DNA of 63,112 nt, taken from Aeromonas salmonicida subsp. salmonicida (GTDB lineage Bacteria > Pseudomonadota > Gammaproteobacteria > Enterobacterales > Aeromonadaceae). Where the stretch lies: the NCBI RefSeq assembly GCF_001643305.1, contig NZ_LSGW01000055.1:1-63112 (forward strand), in the 5' to 3' direction. A program made the translations under genes and the position numbers. Positions within the stretch are counted from its first letter, which is position 1; each line of letters starts with the position of its first letter. The notes under the pieces are model-generated. The model was not told the DNA's origin, did no database searches, and saw only the letters and a program-made list of their open reading frames with translations. Below, piece by piece: positions 18,399 to 26,301 of this stretch.

Positions 18399-19031
18399 AT
18401 GAGCTTTTCCCTTAACTCTGCCACCTCCTGTGCCATCGCCCTCCTGCTGGGTTCAAGCTGTGTCGCGGCTGCGGATGATGCGCTTATTCCGATCCAGCAA
18501 CAGTGGGCCGTCTGCCAGTACCAGCAAACCGGCAAGGCCAAGGAGAGCTGCCTTGAAACCCTGAGCAGCCAGGCCGATCAGGCCAGCGCCAAAGAGGCCT
18601 TTCGGACCGACCTGCTGATCTGGTCGGCCATCGTCAAGAGCACCTGGGCCGGCGCCAAGGGTGGGCTTGATGCCCTGGGTCTGGTGAAAGAGGCCAAGGC
18701 CAAACTGGAGATCGCCCTCAAGCAGGATCCCAAGGCGCTGGAAGGCTCTGCCTACACCAGTCTGGGCTCACTCTACTACCAGGTGCCGGGCTGGCCGGTG
18801 GGATTTGGCGATGATGAAAAGGCAGAGGAGCTGCTCAAGCAGGCGCTGGCACTCAACCCCGCCGGCATAGATCCCAACTTCTTCTATGGCGACTTCCTGC
18901 TGGATCAGGGTCGCAAAGCCGAAGCGAAAACCTATCTGGACAAGGCGCTGGCCGCCCCGGCCGCGAGCTGGCAGATCAGGGCCGTCGCCTCGAAATCCGC
19001 GACCGGCTCGCCAAGCTATAAATCCCCCTGA
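18399..19031 (+). CDS. secreted TPR-repeat protein, probably frameshifted near its end
   Basis: 210 aa as read. N-terminal signal peptide (about 1-26, cleavage near VAAA|DDA), followed by helical repeats of TPR type (AKLEIALKQDPKALEGSAYT at about 105-125 and AEELLKQALALNPAG further on). The last 24 residues in this frame are low-quality (AASWQIRAVASKSATG). From about 18965 another frame reads GRELADQGRRLEIRDRLAKL and stops at 19021, which looks like the genuine amphipathic tail. One base was probably gained or lost around 18955-18968. It starts one base after the SDR stop. Periplasmic scaffold or partner of unknown function. Confidence 0.7.
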   Translation: MSFSLNSATSCAIALLLGSSCVAAADDALIPIQQQWAVCQYQQTGKAKESCLETLSSQADQASAKEAFRTDLLIWSAIVKSTWAGAKGGLDALGLVKEAKAKLEIALKQDPKALEGSAYTSLGSLYYQVPGWPVGFGDDEKAEELLKQALALNPAGIDPNFFYGDFLLDQGRKAEAKTYLDKALAAPAASWQIRAVASKSATGSPSYKSP

Positions 19032-19133
19032 TAAATCAGTGATGTAAACTCTGCCCGCCCGCTTGCATACTGGTGGGCAGCGTCGTTTATGTCACTGGCG
19101 TAAACCATGAACCAGGTAGCAAGGGAGAACACA

Positions 19134-19823
19134 ATGCGGATCCTGCTGGTAGAAGATGATGTGATGCTGGGCGATGGCATGGTGGATGCCCTGCGCAGCA
19201 GTGGCTACACGGTGGACTGGCTGCAGCAGGGGCTGCCCGCCCTGTCTGTGCTCAAGAGTGAGGAATTCGCCGCCCTCATTCTGGATCTCAACCTGCCGGA
19301 CATCGACGGCATCAGCTTGCTGCGCAAGTTGCGCCGGGAAGGCCAGGTGCTGCCGGTACTGATCCTCACGGCCCGCGATGCCCTGGACGACAGGGTGCTG
19401 GGGCTGGATGCGGGATCCGACGATTACATGGTCAAGCCCTTCGCCCTGCAGGAGCTTAATGCCCGCCTGCGTGCCCTGGTGCGGCGCAGCAAGGGGCAAG
19501 CCCAGGCGGTGCTCGAATATGGCGACATCCTCATCCACCCGGAGTCACAACAGGTCACCTATAGGGGCGAGCCGGTCAAACTTACACCCCACGAATACAA
19601 GCTGTTGCAGGAGCTCGTTACCCAGAGCGGCCGGGTACTGAGCAAGGATCAGTTGCAGCAGAGCCTGTATGGCTGGGATGAAGGCGCCGAGAGCAATGCG
19701 GTGGAGGTGCATATCCACCATCTGCGCAAGAAGTTCTACAGCGACCTCATCCGCAATATCCGTGGTGTCGGTTACATAGTCCCCCAGCTTGAACAGTCAC
19801 AGCACAAAGGTCACCTTGCATGA
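19134..19823 (+). CDS. OmpR-family response regulator, QseB/PmrA-like
   Basis: 229 aa. Receiver domain with the acidic pocket VEDD, phosphoacceptor Asp in ALILDLNLPD (about residue 51), and conserved Thr/Ala and Lys in LILTARDAL and DDYMVKPF. The C-terminal winged helix ends in AVEVHIHHLRKKF and VGYIV, as in QseB. GGGAG precedes the ATG at 19134; an in-frame ATG at 19107 is upstream. Its last codons lie in an 80-base duplication (see repeat 19780-19922). It pairs with the downstream kinase and probably acts on the CTTAAG box at 14606 (inference). Confidence 0.88.
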   Translation: MRILLVEDDVMLGDGMVDALRSSGYTVDWLQQGLPALSVLKSEEFAALILDLNLPDIDGISLLRKLRREGQVLPVLILTARDALDDRVLGLDAGSDDYMVKPFALQELNARLRALVRRSKGQAQAVLEYGDILIHPESQQVTYRGEPVKLTPHEYKLLQELVTQSGRVLSKDQLQQSLYGWDEGAESNAVEVHIHHLRKKFYSDLIRNIRGVGYIVPQLEQSQHKGHLA

Positions 19824-19922
19824 GTCACCCTGGTTCAGCTCGCAGCAGCGGCAACATATCCCCCGACTCTGAGCAGCCACAGCACAGGAAGCCCTTTGCA
19901 TGAATCACCCCCGTTCCATCCG
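19780..19922 (+). repeat. diverged tandem duplication of the regulator/kinase gene junction
   Basis: The segment at about 19780-19842 recurs 80 bases downstream at 19859-19922. Each copy contains CCCCC, GARCAG.CACAGCACA and TTGCATGARTCACCC, i.e. the 3' end of the regulator gene and the 5' end of the kinase gene with its ATGA stop/start overlap. As a result a 27-codon minigene (ATG 19820 to TGA 19903) sits between them, with an ATGA overlap at each end; its end reads EQPQHRKPFA, echoing the regulator's EQSQHKGHLA. Confidence 0.75.
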
Positions 19923-21345
19923 CCGCTTTCTGCTCTCCGGCATATTGGCGCTGGTGAGTACCAGCCTGGCCATCAGCGCCCTTATCGGTTATCTGGAGGC
20001 GAGCCACGAGATGGAGGAGCTGTTCGATGCTCGTCTCGCTCAATCCTCCCGCATCACCAACCAGCTGCTCAGCCGCTATCTGGATCAGCACAGTGCCCTG
20101 CCCGCCAACGGCACCGTCTATGAAGAGTGGGAACAGCACAACCCGGACCAGTGGCAAAAGGACACCAGCTTCAATCTGCGAGGAGAAGACAGGGAGCTGA
20201 CCCCCCTTGGGCACGAGTTCGAGCGCAATCTCTACTTTCAGCTACTCAATGAGCAAGGCGGCATACTGCTGCGCTCCCCGAGCTCCCCGAACCAGCCCTT
20301 GGTCGAGCTGGCCCCCGGCTTCAACACGGTAGAAAAAGACCGGCATCAATGGCGCACTTTCACTCTCTACAACCAGAACGAGCATACCTGGCTCGTCGTG
20401 GCGGAGCGGGATGACGAGCGCAGTGAACTGGCCAGCAAGATGGCTACCCTTGCCATGTTGCCACTGCTCATCACGCTGCCCTTCCTGCTCGGTCTGCTGT
20501 GGTGGCTCATCTCCCGTGGCCTGGCGCCGCTGCGACTGCTGGCACAGGCCATAGGCGAACGTCATCCTGCCAACTTGAGCCCGCTCAACCTGAAGATCCG
20601 CGCCCAGGAGCTGACTCCGCTCACCGACGAGATCAACCGCCTGATGCACGCTCTGGCCGACACCATAGAGCGGGAGAAGCAATTTACCAACGAGGCGGCC
20701 CACGAGCTGCGCACGCCGCTGGCGGTACTGCGCATCCATAGCGAGAATGCGCTGGCCGCCGAGGATGACGCCAGCCGCCAGCAGTCACTTCACAAGATGT
20801 TGCTGGCGCTCGATCGCAGCGATCGCTTGATCCGCCAGTTGCTGACCCAGGCGCGCATCGACAGCCAGCAAGGATTGGAGCTGACCGAACTTGACCTGGG
20901 GAATTTGCTGCAAGGCACACTGGCCACGCTGGCGCCCATCGCCCTTAAAAAGGGCCAGCAGCTGTCACTGGAGGGAGCCGAGCACTTGACTGTGATGGGT
21001 CAAAGCACACTGCTGGATCTGATGTTCAGCAACCTCATCGACAACGCGCTGCGTTACACCCCGGCCCAGGGCGAGATCGCGGTCGAGGTGCAGCAGGAGG
21101 GCAATCGGGTCAGAGTCGATATCCGCGATACAGGCCCCGGCATTCCCACTGCGGCTCTGTCGCGCCTGTGTGAGCGCTTCTTTCGGGTCAATCCCCAGCA
21201 AGGTGACGGGGTCGGGCTCGGCATGGCCATCGTCTCGCGCATCGCCCAGTTGCACGGCGCAGATCTGGACATCCACAACCGGCCAGAGGGGGGGCTGGAA
21301 GTCAGCGTGCGGCTGCCAGCGCCGCCCCTGCGCGCCTTGGCATAA
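19900..21345 (+). CDS. sensor histidine kinase, QseC/PmrB-like
   Basis: 481 aa. Membrane helix at about 10-30, periplasmic sensor of about 130 residues, second helix at about 184-204, then a HAMP-like linker. Kinase core: H-box NEAAHELRTPLAVLRIHSE (His near 272), N-box MFSNLIDNALRYTP, G-boxes DTGPGIP and GVGLGMAIV. It forms a two-component pair with the upstream regulator. The functional start at 19900 lies in the second copy of the junction duplication; the first copy's start at 19820 leads only to a short dead-end frame. Confidence 0.88.
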   Translation: MNHPRSIRRFLLSGILALVSTSLAISALIGYLEASHEMEELFDARLAQSSRITNQLLSRYLDQHSALPANGTVYEEWEQHNPDQWQKDTSFNLRGEDRELTPLGHEFERNLYFQLLNEQGGILLRSPSSPNQPLVELAPGFNTVEKDRHQWRTFTLYNQNEHTWLVVAERDDERSELASKMATLAMLPLLITLPFLLGLLWWLISRGLAPLRLLAQAIGERHPANLSPLNLKIRAQELTPLTDEINRLMHALADTIEREKQFTNEAAHELRTPLAVLRIHSENALAAEDDASRQQSLHKMLLALDRSDRLIRQLLTQARIDSQQGLELTELDLGNLLQGTLATLAPIALKKGQQLSLEGAEHLTVMGQSTLLDLMFSNLIDNALRYTPAQGEIAVEVQQEGNRVRVDIRDTGPGIPTAALSRLCERFFRVNPQQGDGVGLGMAIVSRIAQLHGADLDIHNRPEGGLEVSVRLPAPPLRALA

Positions 21346-21365
21346 AACTGGCAAAGCGCATCAAT

Positions 21366-21394
21366 AAAAAGTGGAGGCCGGGGCCTCCACTTCC
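21366..21394. terminator. bidirectional terminator between kinase and retropepsin genes
   Basis: AAGTGGAGGCC pairs perfectly with GGCCTCCACTT (about 21369-21392), preceded by a run of A and followed by TT.CTTG, between two convergent genes. Confidence 0.8.
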
Positions 21395-21419
21395 TTGTTC
21401 ATGACATTCACACTGACCT

Positions 21420-21929
21420 TCAACGGCAAGCGGGCTTCACCGTAAAGGTTTGGCTCGAATCCACAGCCCCCAGTTCCGCCAGCAGACGACGGCCAATCAG
21501 CACCGGATAGATCATCTTGCTGCGATCCCGCAGGGTGAACCACTCCTTGTATACCTTGTCCCCCAAACAGATGGACATGGTCACGGTCGGCCGCTGCTCC
21601 ATGCCACCGGCGCCTCGCACCTTGACCATGCGCTCCACCGGCCGCTCCAGCGTCTGGCTCACCGGCTTGTCGGTGTTGGCATCGGTCAGTTGCAGGGTAA
21701 AGCGCACCCAGGATTTGCCATCGCGCTTGAAGTGGTGCAGATCCCGCGCATCCATTGAAGAGGTCAGAGCGCCTGTATCGAGTTTCATCTTCACCGCCAC
21801 ACCGCCTGGCATGATCAGTCCCTTCTCAATCCAGCCATACACGGCAGGGGACGCTGCCGCCCATGCCATTCCCGACAGGGAGAGGCAAGCCAACAGCAAG
21901 GTCATGGTTCGCAGTACAAGCATTTTCAC
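21420..21929 (-). CDS. retropepsin-like aspartic protease family protein (ATP-dependent zinc protease/RimB type)
   Basis: 169 aa with a signal peptide (about 1-24, ending AWA|AA). The motif KLDTGALTSSMDA is the retropepsin-like D-T-G active site, and YPVLIGRRLLAELGAVD closes the domain, as in the family formerly called ATP-dependent zinc proteases. Members are predicted periplasmic aspartic proteases. A strong terminator separates it from the convergent kinase gene. Confidence 0.78.
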   Translation of the reverse strand: MKMLVLRTMTLLLACLSLSGMAWAAASPAVYGWIEKGLIMPGGVAVKMKLDTGALTSSMDARDLHHFKRDGKSWVRFTLQLTDANTDKPVSQTLERPVERMVKVRGAGGMEQRPTVTMSICLGDKVYKEWFTLRDRSKMIYPVLIGRRLLAELGAVDSSQTFTVKPACR

Positions 21930-22197
21930 TCCTCGTCAGATCAGGGCCGACAAGGGCCCGAGAGGCCAAGAGTGGGGATGGAAACGCCTGCTGTCAACTG
22001 ACGAAACGCGGCGTCAGGCCGATGAGCGCGGCGCTCGATCTGCCCGCGTCAGGATCACGACCTCAGGCCACAAAGGGATTCTTTTGAAGCGTTAACTGAC
22101 GAAAGCGTTGGGAGAAAAAGTGGTGCTGGATGACACCTGAGGCTGTGCTCAGGTTGTGACGCCAAAGGCTACCACAATGATGTGTGAATTATCAGTC
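21930..22197. other. intergenic region upstream of guaC without a recognisable gene
   Basis: About 270 bases between the start of the retropepsin gene and the guaC promoter. A short CCTGAGGCTGTGCTCAGG hairpin is at about 22136-22153. No supported reading frame or RNA gene was seen. Confidence 0.5.
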
Positions 22198-22225
22198 TTG
22201 TTCTGGCGGGATTTTTGCCTACACT
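22198..22225 (+). promoter_or_regulatory. guaC: predicted promoter of guaC
   Basis: -35 TTGTTC (22198-22203) and -10 TACACT (22220-22225) with a 16-base spacer. The inferred start near 22232 lies right at the base of the following hairpin. Confidence 0.5.
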
Positions 22226-22230
22226 GTTGT

Positions 22231-22263
22231 AAACCGGAGGCCCTGAAAACCGCCGGTTTTTTT
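22231..22263 (+). terminator. terminator-like hairpin in the guaC leader (possible attenuator)
   Basis: AAACCGG (22231-22237) pairs with CCGGTTT (22253-22259), can extend by GG/CC past one mismatch, and is followed by seven T in total. It sits between the predicted guaC promoter and the guaC start, 64 bases before the ATG. It may end transcription from upstream or attenuate guaC itself. Confidence 0.6.
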
Positions 22264-22326
22264 GCGCCTGCCGAAAATTGACCACTGCAAAAGTGACTTT
22301 CAACAAGGCTCAATAAGGAATTCGTA

Positions 22327-23370
22327 ATGCGTATCGAAGAAGACTTGAAGCTCGGTTTCAAGGATGTCCTGTTCCGCCCCAAGCGCTCTACCCTCAAGAG
22401 CCGTTCCCAACTCAGCCTGACCCGTCAGTTCACCTTCAAGCACACCCAGACCCAATGGCAGGGCGTTCCCGTCATCGCCGCCAACATGGATACCGTCGGC
22501 AGCTTCGCCATGGCCAGGACACTGGCAGGCTTCGAGATGATGACAGCGGTACACAAGCACTACAGCCTTGAGCAGTGGCAAGCCTTCGTCAACAGCACGG
22601 ATCCGACCCTGCTCGGCCATGTCATGGTATCGACAGGCACCTCCGAAGACGATTTCACCAAGACCCGCCAGATCCTGGCCATGTCAACCGCCCTGCGTTT
22701 CATCTGCGTGGACGTGGCCAACGGCTACTCCCAGCACTTCGTCGAGTTTCTGCGCAAGATCCGTGAAGCCTGCCCGAACCATGTCATCCTGGCCGGCAAT
22801 GTGGTCACCGGCGAGATGGTCGAGGAGCTGATCCTCTCCGGCGCCGACATCGTCAAGGTCGGCATAGGCCCGGGCTCGGTCTGTACCACCCGGGTCAAAA
22901 CCGGCGTTGGCTACCCCCAGCTCTCCGCCATCATAGAGTGTGCCGATGCGGCCCACGGTCTGGGCGGCCAGATCGTCGGTGACGGCGGCTGTACCTGCCC
23001 GGGTGACGTGGCCAAAGCCTTCGGTGGCGGCGCCGACTTCGTGATGCTGGGCGGCATGCTGGCAGCCCACGAGGAGTGCGGCGGCGAAGTGGTGGACGTG
23101 GATGGCACCCCCTTCATGAAGTTCTACGGCATGAGTTCCTCCAGCGCCATGGACAAGCACGCCGGCGGCGTCGCCGACTATCGCGCCTCCGAGGGCAAAA
23201 CCGTGCTGCTGCCCTACCGCGGCCCGGTCGAGAACACGGTGCGCGACATCCTGGGCGGTGTGCGCTCCACCTGCACCTACGTGGGTGCCAGCCAGCTCAA
23301 GGAGCTCACCAAGCGCACCACCTTCATCCGGGTGCGCGAGCAAGAAAACAACGTCTACGGCAAGGAGTAA
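22327..23370 (+). CDS. guaC: GMP reductase
   Basis: 347 aa, the usual length for E. coli-type GuaC. It deaminates GMP to IMP with NADPH in purine salvage. Visible: N-terminal [20 protein letters not shown], substrate-binding [20 protein letters not shown] with the catalytic cysteine, and the phosphate-binding [25 protein letters not shown] precedes the ATG. Monocistronic, with its own promoter and a strong terminator. Confidence 0.96.
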   Translation: MRIEEDLKLGFKDVLFRPKRSTLKSRSQLSLTRQFTFKHTQTQWQGVPVIAANMDTVGSFAMARTLAGFEMMTAVHKHYSLEQWQAFVNSTDPTLLGHVMVSTGTSEDDFTKTRQILAMSTALRFICVDVANGYSQHFVEFLRKIREACPNHVILAGNVVTGEMVEELILSGADIVKVGIGPGSVCTTRVKTGVGYPQLSAIIECADAAHGLGGQIVGDGGCTCPGDVAKAFGGGADFVMLGGMLAAHEECGGEVVDVDGTPFMKFYGMSSSSAMDKHAGGVADYRASEGKTVLLPYRGPVENTVRDILGGVRSTCTYVGASQLKELTKRTTFIRVREQENNVYGKE

Positions 23371-23442
23371 ACCTGCCCCTGCTGTCTGCCAGCGCAACGC
23401 GATGAGCCAGGCAGGCTGACGGCAGTCCCTTAGAAGCCAGCC

Positions 23443-23475
23443 AACCGGTGTGCTACCCTGCACACCGGTTTTTTT
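23443..23475 (+). terminator. rho-independent terminator of guaC
   Basis: AACCGGTGTG (23443-23452) pairs perfectly with CACACCGGTT (23461-23470) over an 8-base loop, followed by T's to 23475. Confidence 0.93.
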
Positions 23476-23502
23476 GTATCTCTTTTCCATCGGTGCCCTC
23501 AC

Positions 23503-24690
23503 ATGACAACCTCTTCGCCACTCAAACTACCGCCATTCGACTGGGATATTTTCTGCTGCGTCGTGGACAACTTCGGCGACATAGGCGTCACCTGGCGGCT
23601 CGCTCGTCAGCTGAAACAGCAAGACCAGGGTAGCGTCAGGCTCTGGGTGGACGATCTGGCCAGCTTTGCCCGCATCTGTCCGGGGCTCGATCCCGTGCTG
23701 GACGGTCAGTGGCAACAGGGCATCTATATCCAGCACTGGCACGACGCGCTGCCGGCGGATGTGATCCCGGCAAAGGTGGTCATAGAGGCGTTTGCCTGCG
23801 AACTGCCCGCTGCCTTTACCCAACGTATGGCGCAGCAGCAGCCAACCCCCTGCTGGATCAATCTGGAGTACCTCTCGGCGGAACCCTGGGTCGAAGATTG
23901 CCACGGCCTTGCGTCGCCCCAGCGGGTCGGCGACCTGAGCCTCAAAAAATACTTCTTCTTCCCGGGCTTCACCCCCAGGACCGGCGGCCTCTTGTGCGAG
24001 CAGGGGCTCATCGCCGAACGTGACCAGTGGCAACAGGATGAGACTGGCCTTGCCGCCTACTGGGCCAGCCTGGGATTGCCGCCCAAAGGGGACAATGAGC
24101 TGAGAGTCAGCCTCTTTACCTACGAGAGCGAAGCGCTTGTGAGCCTGATAGAGGGCTGGTGTCAGAGCCCAACTCCCGTCACTTTGCTATTGCCGCTGGG
24201 GCGCTCGCTCAATGACGTGCTGCGCGGCGCCGGCCTTGCAAACGCCATCGCCACCGCCAAGGCGGGGGATCTGCTGCACGCGGGCAGCCTCACCATCAAG
24301 CTGCTGCCCATGACGGATCAGGCAGGCTACGACCGGCTGCTGTGGAGCTGCGATCTCAATCTGGTGCGCGGCGAGGACTCCTTCGTGCGGGCACAGTGGG
24401 CCGCCCGCCCCTTCCTGTGGCACATCTACCCGCAGGAAGAGCAGGCCCATATGGTCAAGCTGGACGGTTTTCTCGATCACTATCTGGCGGACTTTCCCCC
24501 GGAGGTAGCCCAATGGTTGCGGGCTTTCAACCACGCCCTCAACCTGGGGGAAGATACCAGCAAACTTTGGGCCCAATGGCCCCGATATAGTGCCATTTGG
24601 CAGCAAGATGCGCGAAGCTGGTCACAGAAGCTGCTCGAGGACGGGGATCTCGTCACGCGGTTGGTGAAATTTTTAGAAAGCCGTATATAA
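23503..24690 (+). CDS. earP: EF-P arginine rhamnosyltransferase
   Basis: 395 aa, DUF2331 glycosyltransferase (GT-B fold) that transfers rhamnose from dTDP-L-rhamnose to Arg32 of EF-P, activating it to relieve polyproline stalling. Conserved pieces: WDIFCCVVDNFGDIGVTWRL with the essential Asp residues near 16-24, FFFPGFTPRTGGLL, and the donor-site NLVRGEDSFVRAQWA near the C-terminus. It lies 45 bases upstream of efp, and that EF-P has Arg at position 32, the expected partner. The gene ends inside the efp promoter. Confidence 0.95.
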   Translation: MTTSSPLKLPPFDWDIFCCVVDNFGDIGVTWRLARQLKQQDQGSVRLWVDDLASFARICPGLDPVLDGQWQQGIYIQHWHDALPADVIPAKVVIEAFACELPAAFTQRMAQQQPTPCWINLEYLSAEPWVEDCHGLASPQRVGDLSLKKYFFFPGFTPRTGGLLCEQGLIAERDQWQQDETGLAAYWASLGLPPKGDNELRVSLFTYESEALVSLIEGWCQSPTPVTLLLPLGRSLNDVLRGAGLANAIATAKAGDLLHAGSLTIKLLPMTDQAGYDRLLWSCDLNLVRGEDSFVRAQWAARPFLWHIYPQEEQAHMVKLDGFLDHYLADFPPEVAQWLRAFNHALNLGEDTSKLWAQWPRYSAIWQQDARSWSQKLLEDGDLVTRLVKFLESRI

Positions 24691-24691
24691 T
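24661..24691 (+). promoter_or_regulatory. efp: predicted efp promoter within the end of earP
   Basis: -10 TATAAT (24686-24691) with TTGGTG (24661-24666) upstream at a long 19-base spacing, or an offset -35 at 16-18 bases. It lies 45 bases before the efp ATG, allowing efp to be expressed above earP. Confidence 0.55.
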
Positions 24692-24735
24692 CTGGCAGTT
24701 TTTATCCGTCCGTTTCACGAACAGGAATTTTTTAC

Positions 24736-25302
24736 ATGAAAACCGCACAGGAAATCCGCGCTGGTAACGTAGTCATGATCGGCACCGAGCCGATGGTGGT
24801 CCAGAAGGCTGAGTTCAACAAATCCGGCCGTAACTCCGCCGTGGTCAAGATGAAACTGAAGGGTCTGCTCAACGGTAGCGCGACCGAGACCGTATTCAAG
24901 GCCGACGACAAGCTGGACGTGGTTCAGCTGGAGCGTAAAGAGTGCACCTACTCCTACTTCTCCGATCCCCTGTATGTCTTCATGGATACCGAGTACAACC
25001 AGTACGACGTCGAGAAAGACAACCTGGGTGACGTGCTGAACTACCTGGTAGACGGCATGGAAGACATCTGCGAAGTGACTTTCTACAACGAGAAAGCCAT
25101 CTCCGTAGAACTGCCGACCACCATAGTTCGCGAAGTTGAGTACACTGAGCCGGCCGCCCGTGGCGACACCTCAGGTAAAGTGACCAAGCCTGCCCGCCTG
25201 AAGGGCACTGCCTACGAGCTGGCTGTTGCCGCCTTCGTAGAGATCGGTGACAAGATCGAAATCGACAGCCGCACCGGCGAGTTCAAGCGTCGTCTCTCCT
25301 GA
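24736..25302 (+). CDS. efp: elongation factor P (Arg32 type)
   Basis: 188 aa, three-domain translation factor that binds between P and E sites and promotes peptide bonds at proline runs. The loop that reaches the peptidyl-transferase centre reads [11 protein letters not shown] with Arg at position 32 rather than the lysine of E. coli; this is the EarP-rhamnosylated class. Domain III ends in [15 protein letters not shown]. Upstream earP supports the modification. Confidence 0.97.
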   Translation: MKTAQEIRAGNVVMIGTEPMVVQKAEFNKSGRNSAVVKMKLKGLLNGSATETVFKADDKLDVVQLERKECTYSYFSDPLYVFMDTEYNQYDVEKDNLGDVLNYLVDGMEDICEVTFYNEKAISVELPTTIVREVEYTEPAARGDTSGKVTKPARLKGTAYELAVAAFVEIGDKIEIDSRTGEFKRRLS

Positions 25303-25323
25303 GCGACCCCTTGAATTGAATGC

Positions 25324-25354
25324 AAAAAAGCGAGCCATTGGCTCGCTTTTTTAT
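25324..25354 (+). terminator. rho-independent terminator of efp
   Basis: AAAAAAGCGAGCC (25324-25336) pairs with GGCTCGCTTTTTT (25340-25352) around a 3-base loop; a textbook hairpin with T tract. Confidence 0.95.
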
Positions 25355-25421
25355 TGATCCCCTGGCCGCACTTCAGAAAACCGGCCCGCCGCCGCTAACC
25401 CAGTTAACCGGGGAGCGCACT

Positions 25422-26174
25422 ATGGCCAGATTATCCTTATCACTGCTGTTACTGACCCTGCTGGCAAGCGGTGCTTCGCAGGCCAGCGAAGTCACGCCAC
25501 CCGCCCCCCTCGACTACTGGCAGAACAGCGACTGGCAAGGGCTGCCCGATAGCACCCAGATCGACAAGCAGACAGTGCTGTTCGCCAAGCACGACAGCGA
25601 CAGCTATGTGGGGCTGGCGATCCTGCTGCCAGACTGGCAGCGCAGCGGTCAGTTGTGGCAACTGACCCGGGCCCTCGGCCGGCTCGGCTTCGATACCCTG
25701 CTGCTGCTTCCCTCTCCTCAACAAGCGGAGCTGGACCCCGCCGCCGAGAAGAAACAGCAGGCCATCGACGACTTTCGCAAACAGTTTGCCGCCCGCATCA
25801 TCAAGCTGGGGGATGCCAAGCTGCAAGAAGGGGGCTTCAAGCTGATACTGGCTCAGGGCACCAGCGCCGCCTGGGCCACCAATCTCATCGCCAGCGAGCA
25901 AGTGCCCGCCCCCGATGCTCTGGTGCTGCTCGATGGCTTCTTCCCGAATGTGCAAAGTAACCAGACCCTGGCCAAGCAGGTAGCCCAGGCCACCATTCCG
26001 ACCCTGGATCTCTATCAGGAAGAGGGAGGGCGCTGGCCACTGCTGGCCGCCGAAGCTCGTCGCAGCGAGAGCCGCCGCAGCCACAAGCTCAACTACCGCC
26101 CCTACGCCTTGATGGAGCTGGATGAAACACCGACCCGCATTCAGGGTTGGCTCACCCACCTCGGCTGGCTCTGA
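25422..26174 (+). CDS. DUF3530-type secreted alpha/beta-hydrolase-like protein
   Basis: 250 aa. Signal peptide at 1-24 (hydrophobic LSLSLLLLTLLASGASQA). The body resembles DUF3530 proteins, distant alpha/beta hydrolases: VGLAILLPDWQRSG, LGRLGFDTLLLLPSP, and ILAQGTSAAWA where the nucleophile elbow would be. The elbow lacks a clear G-x-S-x-G serine, so catalysis is uncertain. The ATG at 25422 follows GGGGAG; the open frame extends upstream through the efp terminator and is not used. Confidence 0.65.
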   Translation: MARLSLSLLLLTLLASGASQASEVTPPAPLDYWQNSDWQGLPDSTQIDKQTVLFAKHDSDSYVGLAILLPDWQRSGQLWQLTRALGRLGFDTLLLLPSPQQAELDPAAEKKQQAIDDFRKQFAARIIKLGDAKLQEGGFKLILAQGTSAAWATNLIASEQVPAPDALVLLDGFFPNVQSNQTLAKQVAQATIPTLDLYQEEGGRWPLLAAEARRSESRRSHKLNYRPYALMELDETPTRIQGWLTHLGWL

Positions 26175-26301
26175 CCTCGACCTGCCCCCAAAATGCCGCC
26201 AGCGTCACAGACAGCGCCATTGATTCACCACTGACGGCGTTCGGGCTGGCTCCCTGGCACCCATATTTGGCATCATGACGGCTCCAATGGCAGGAGGCGT
26301 C

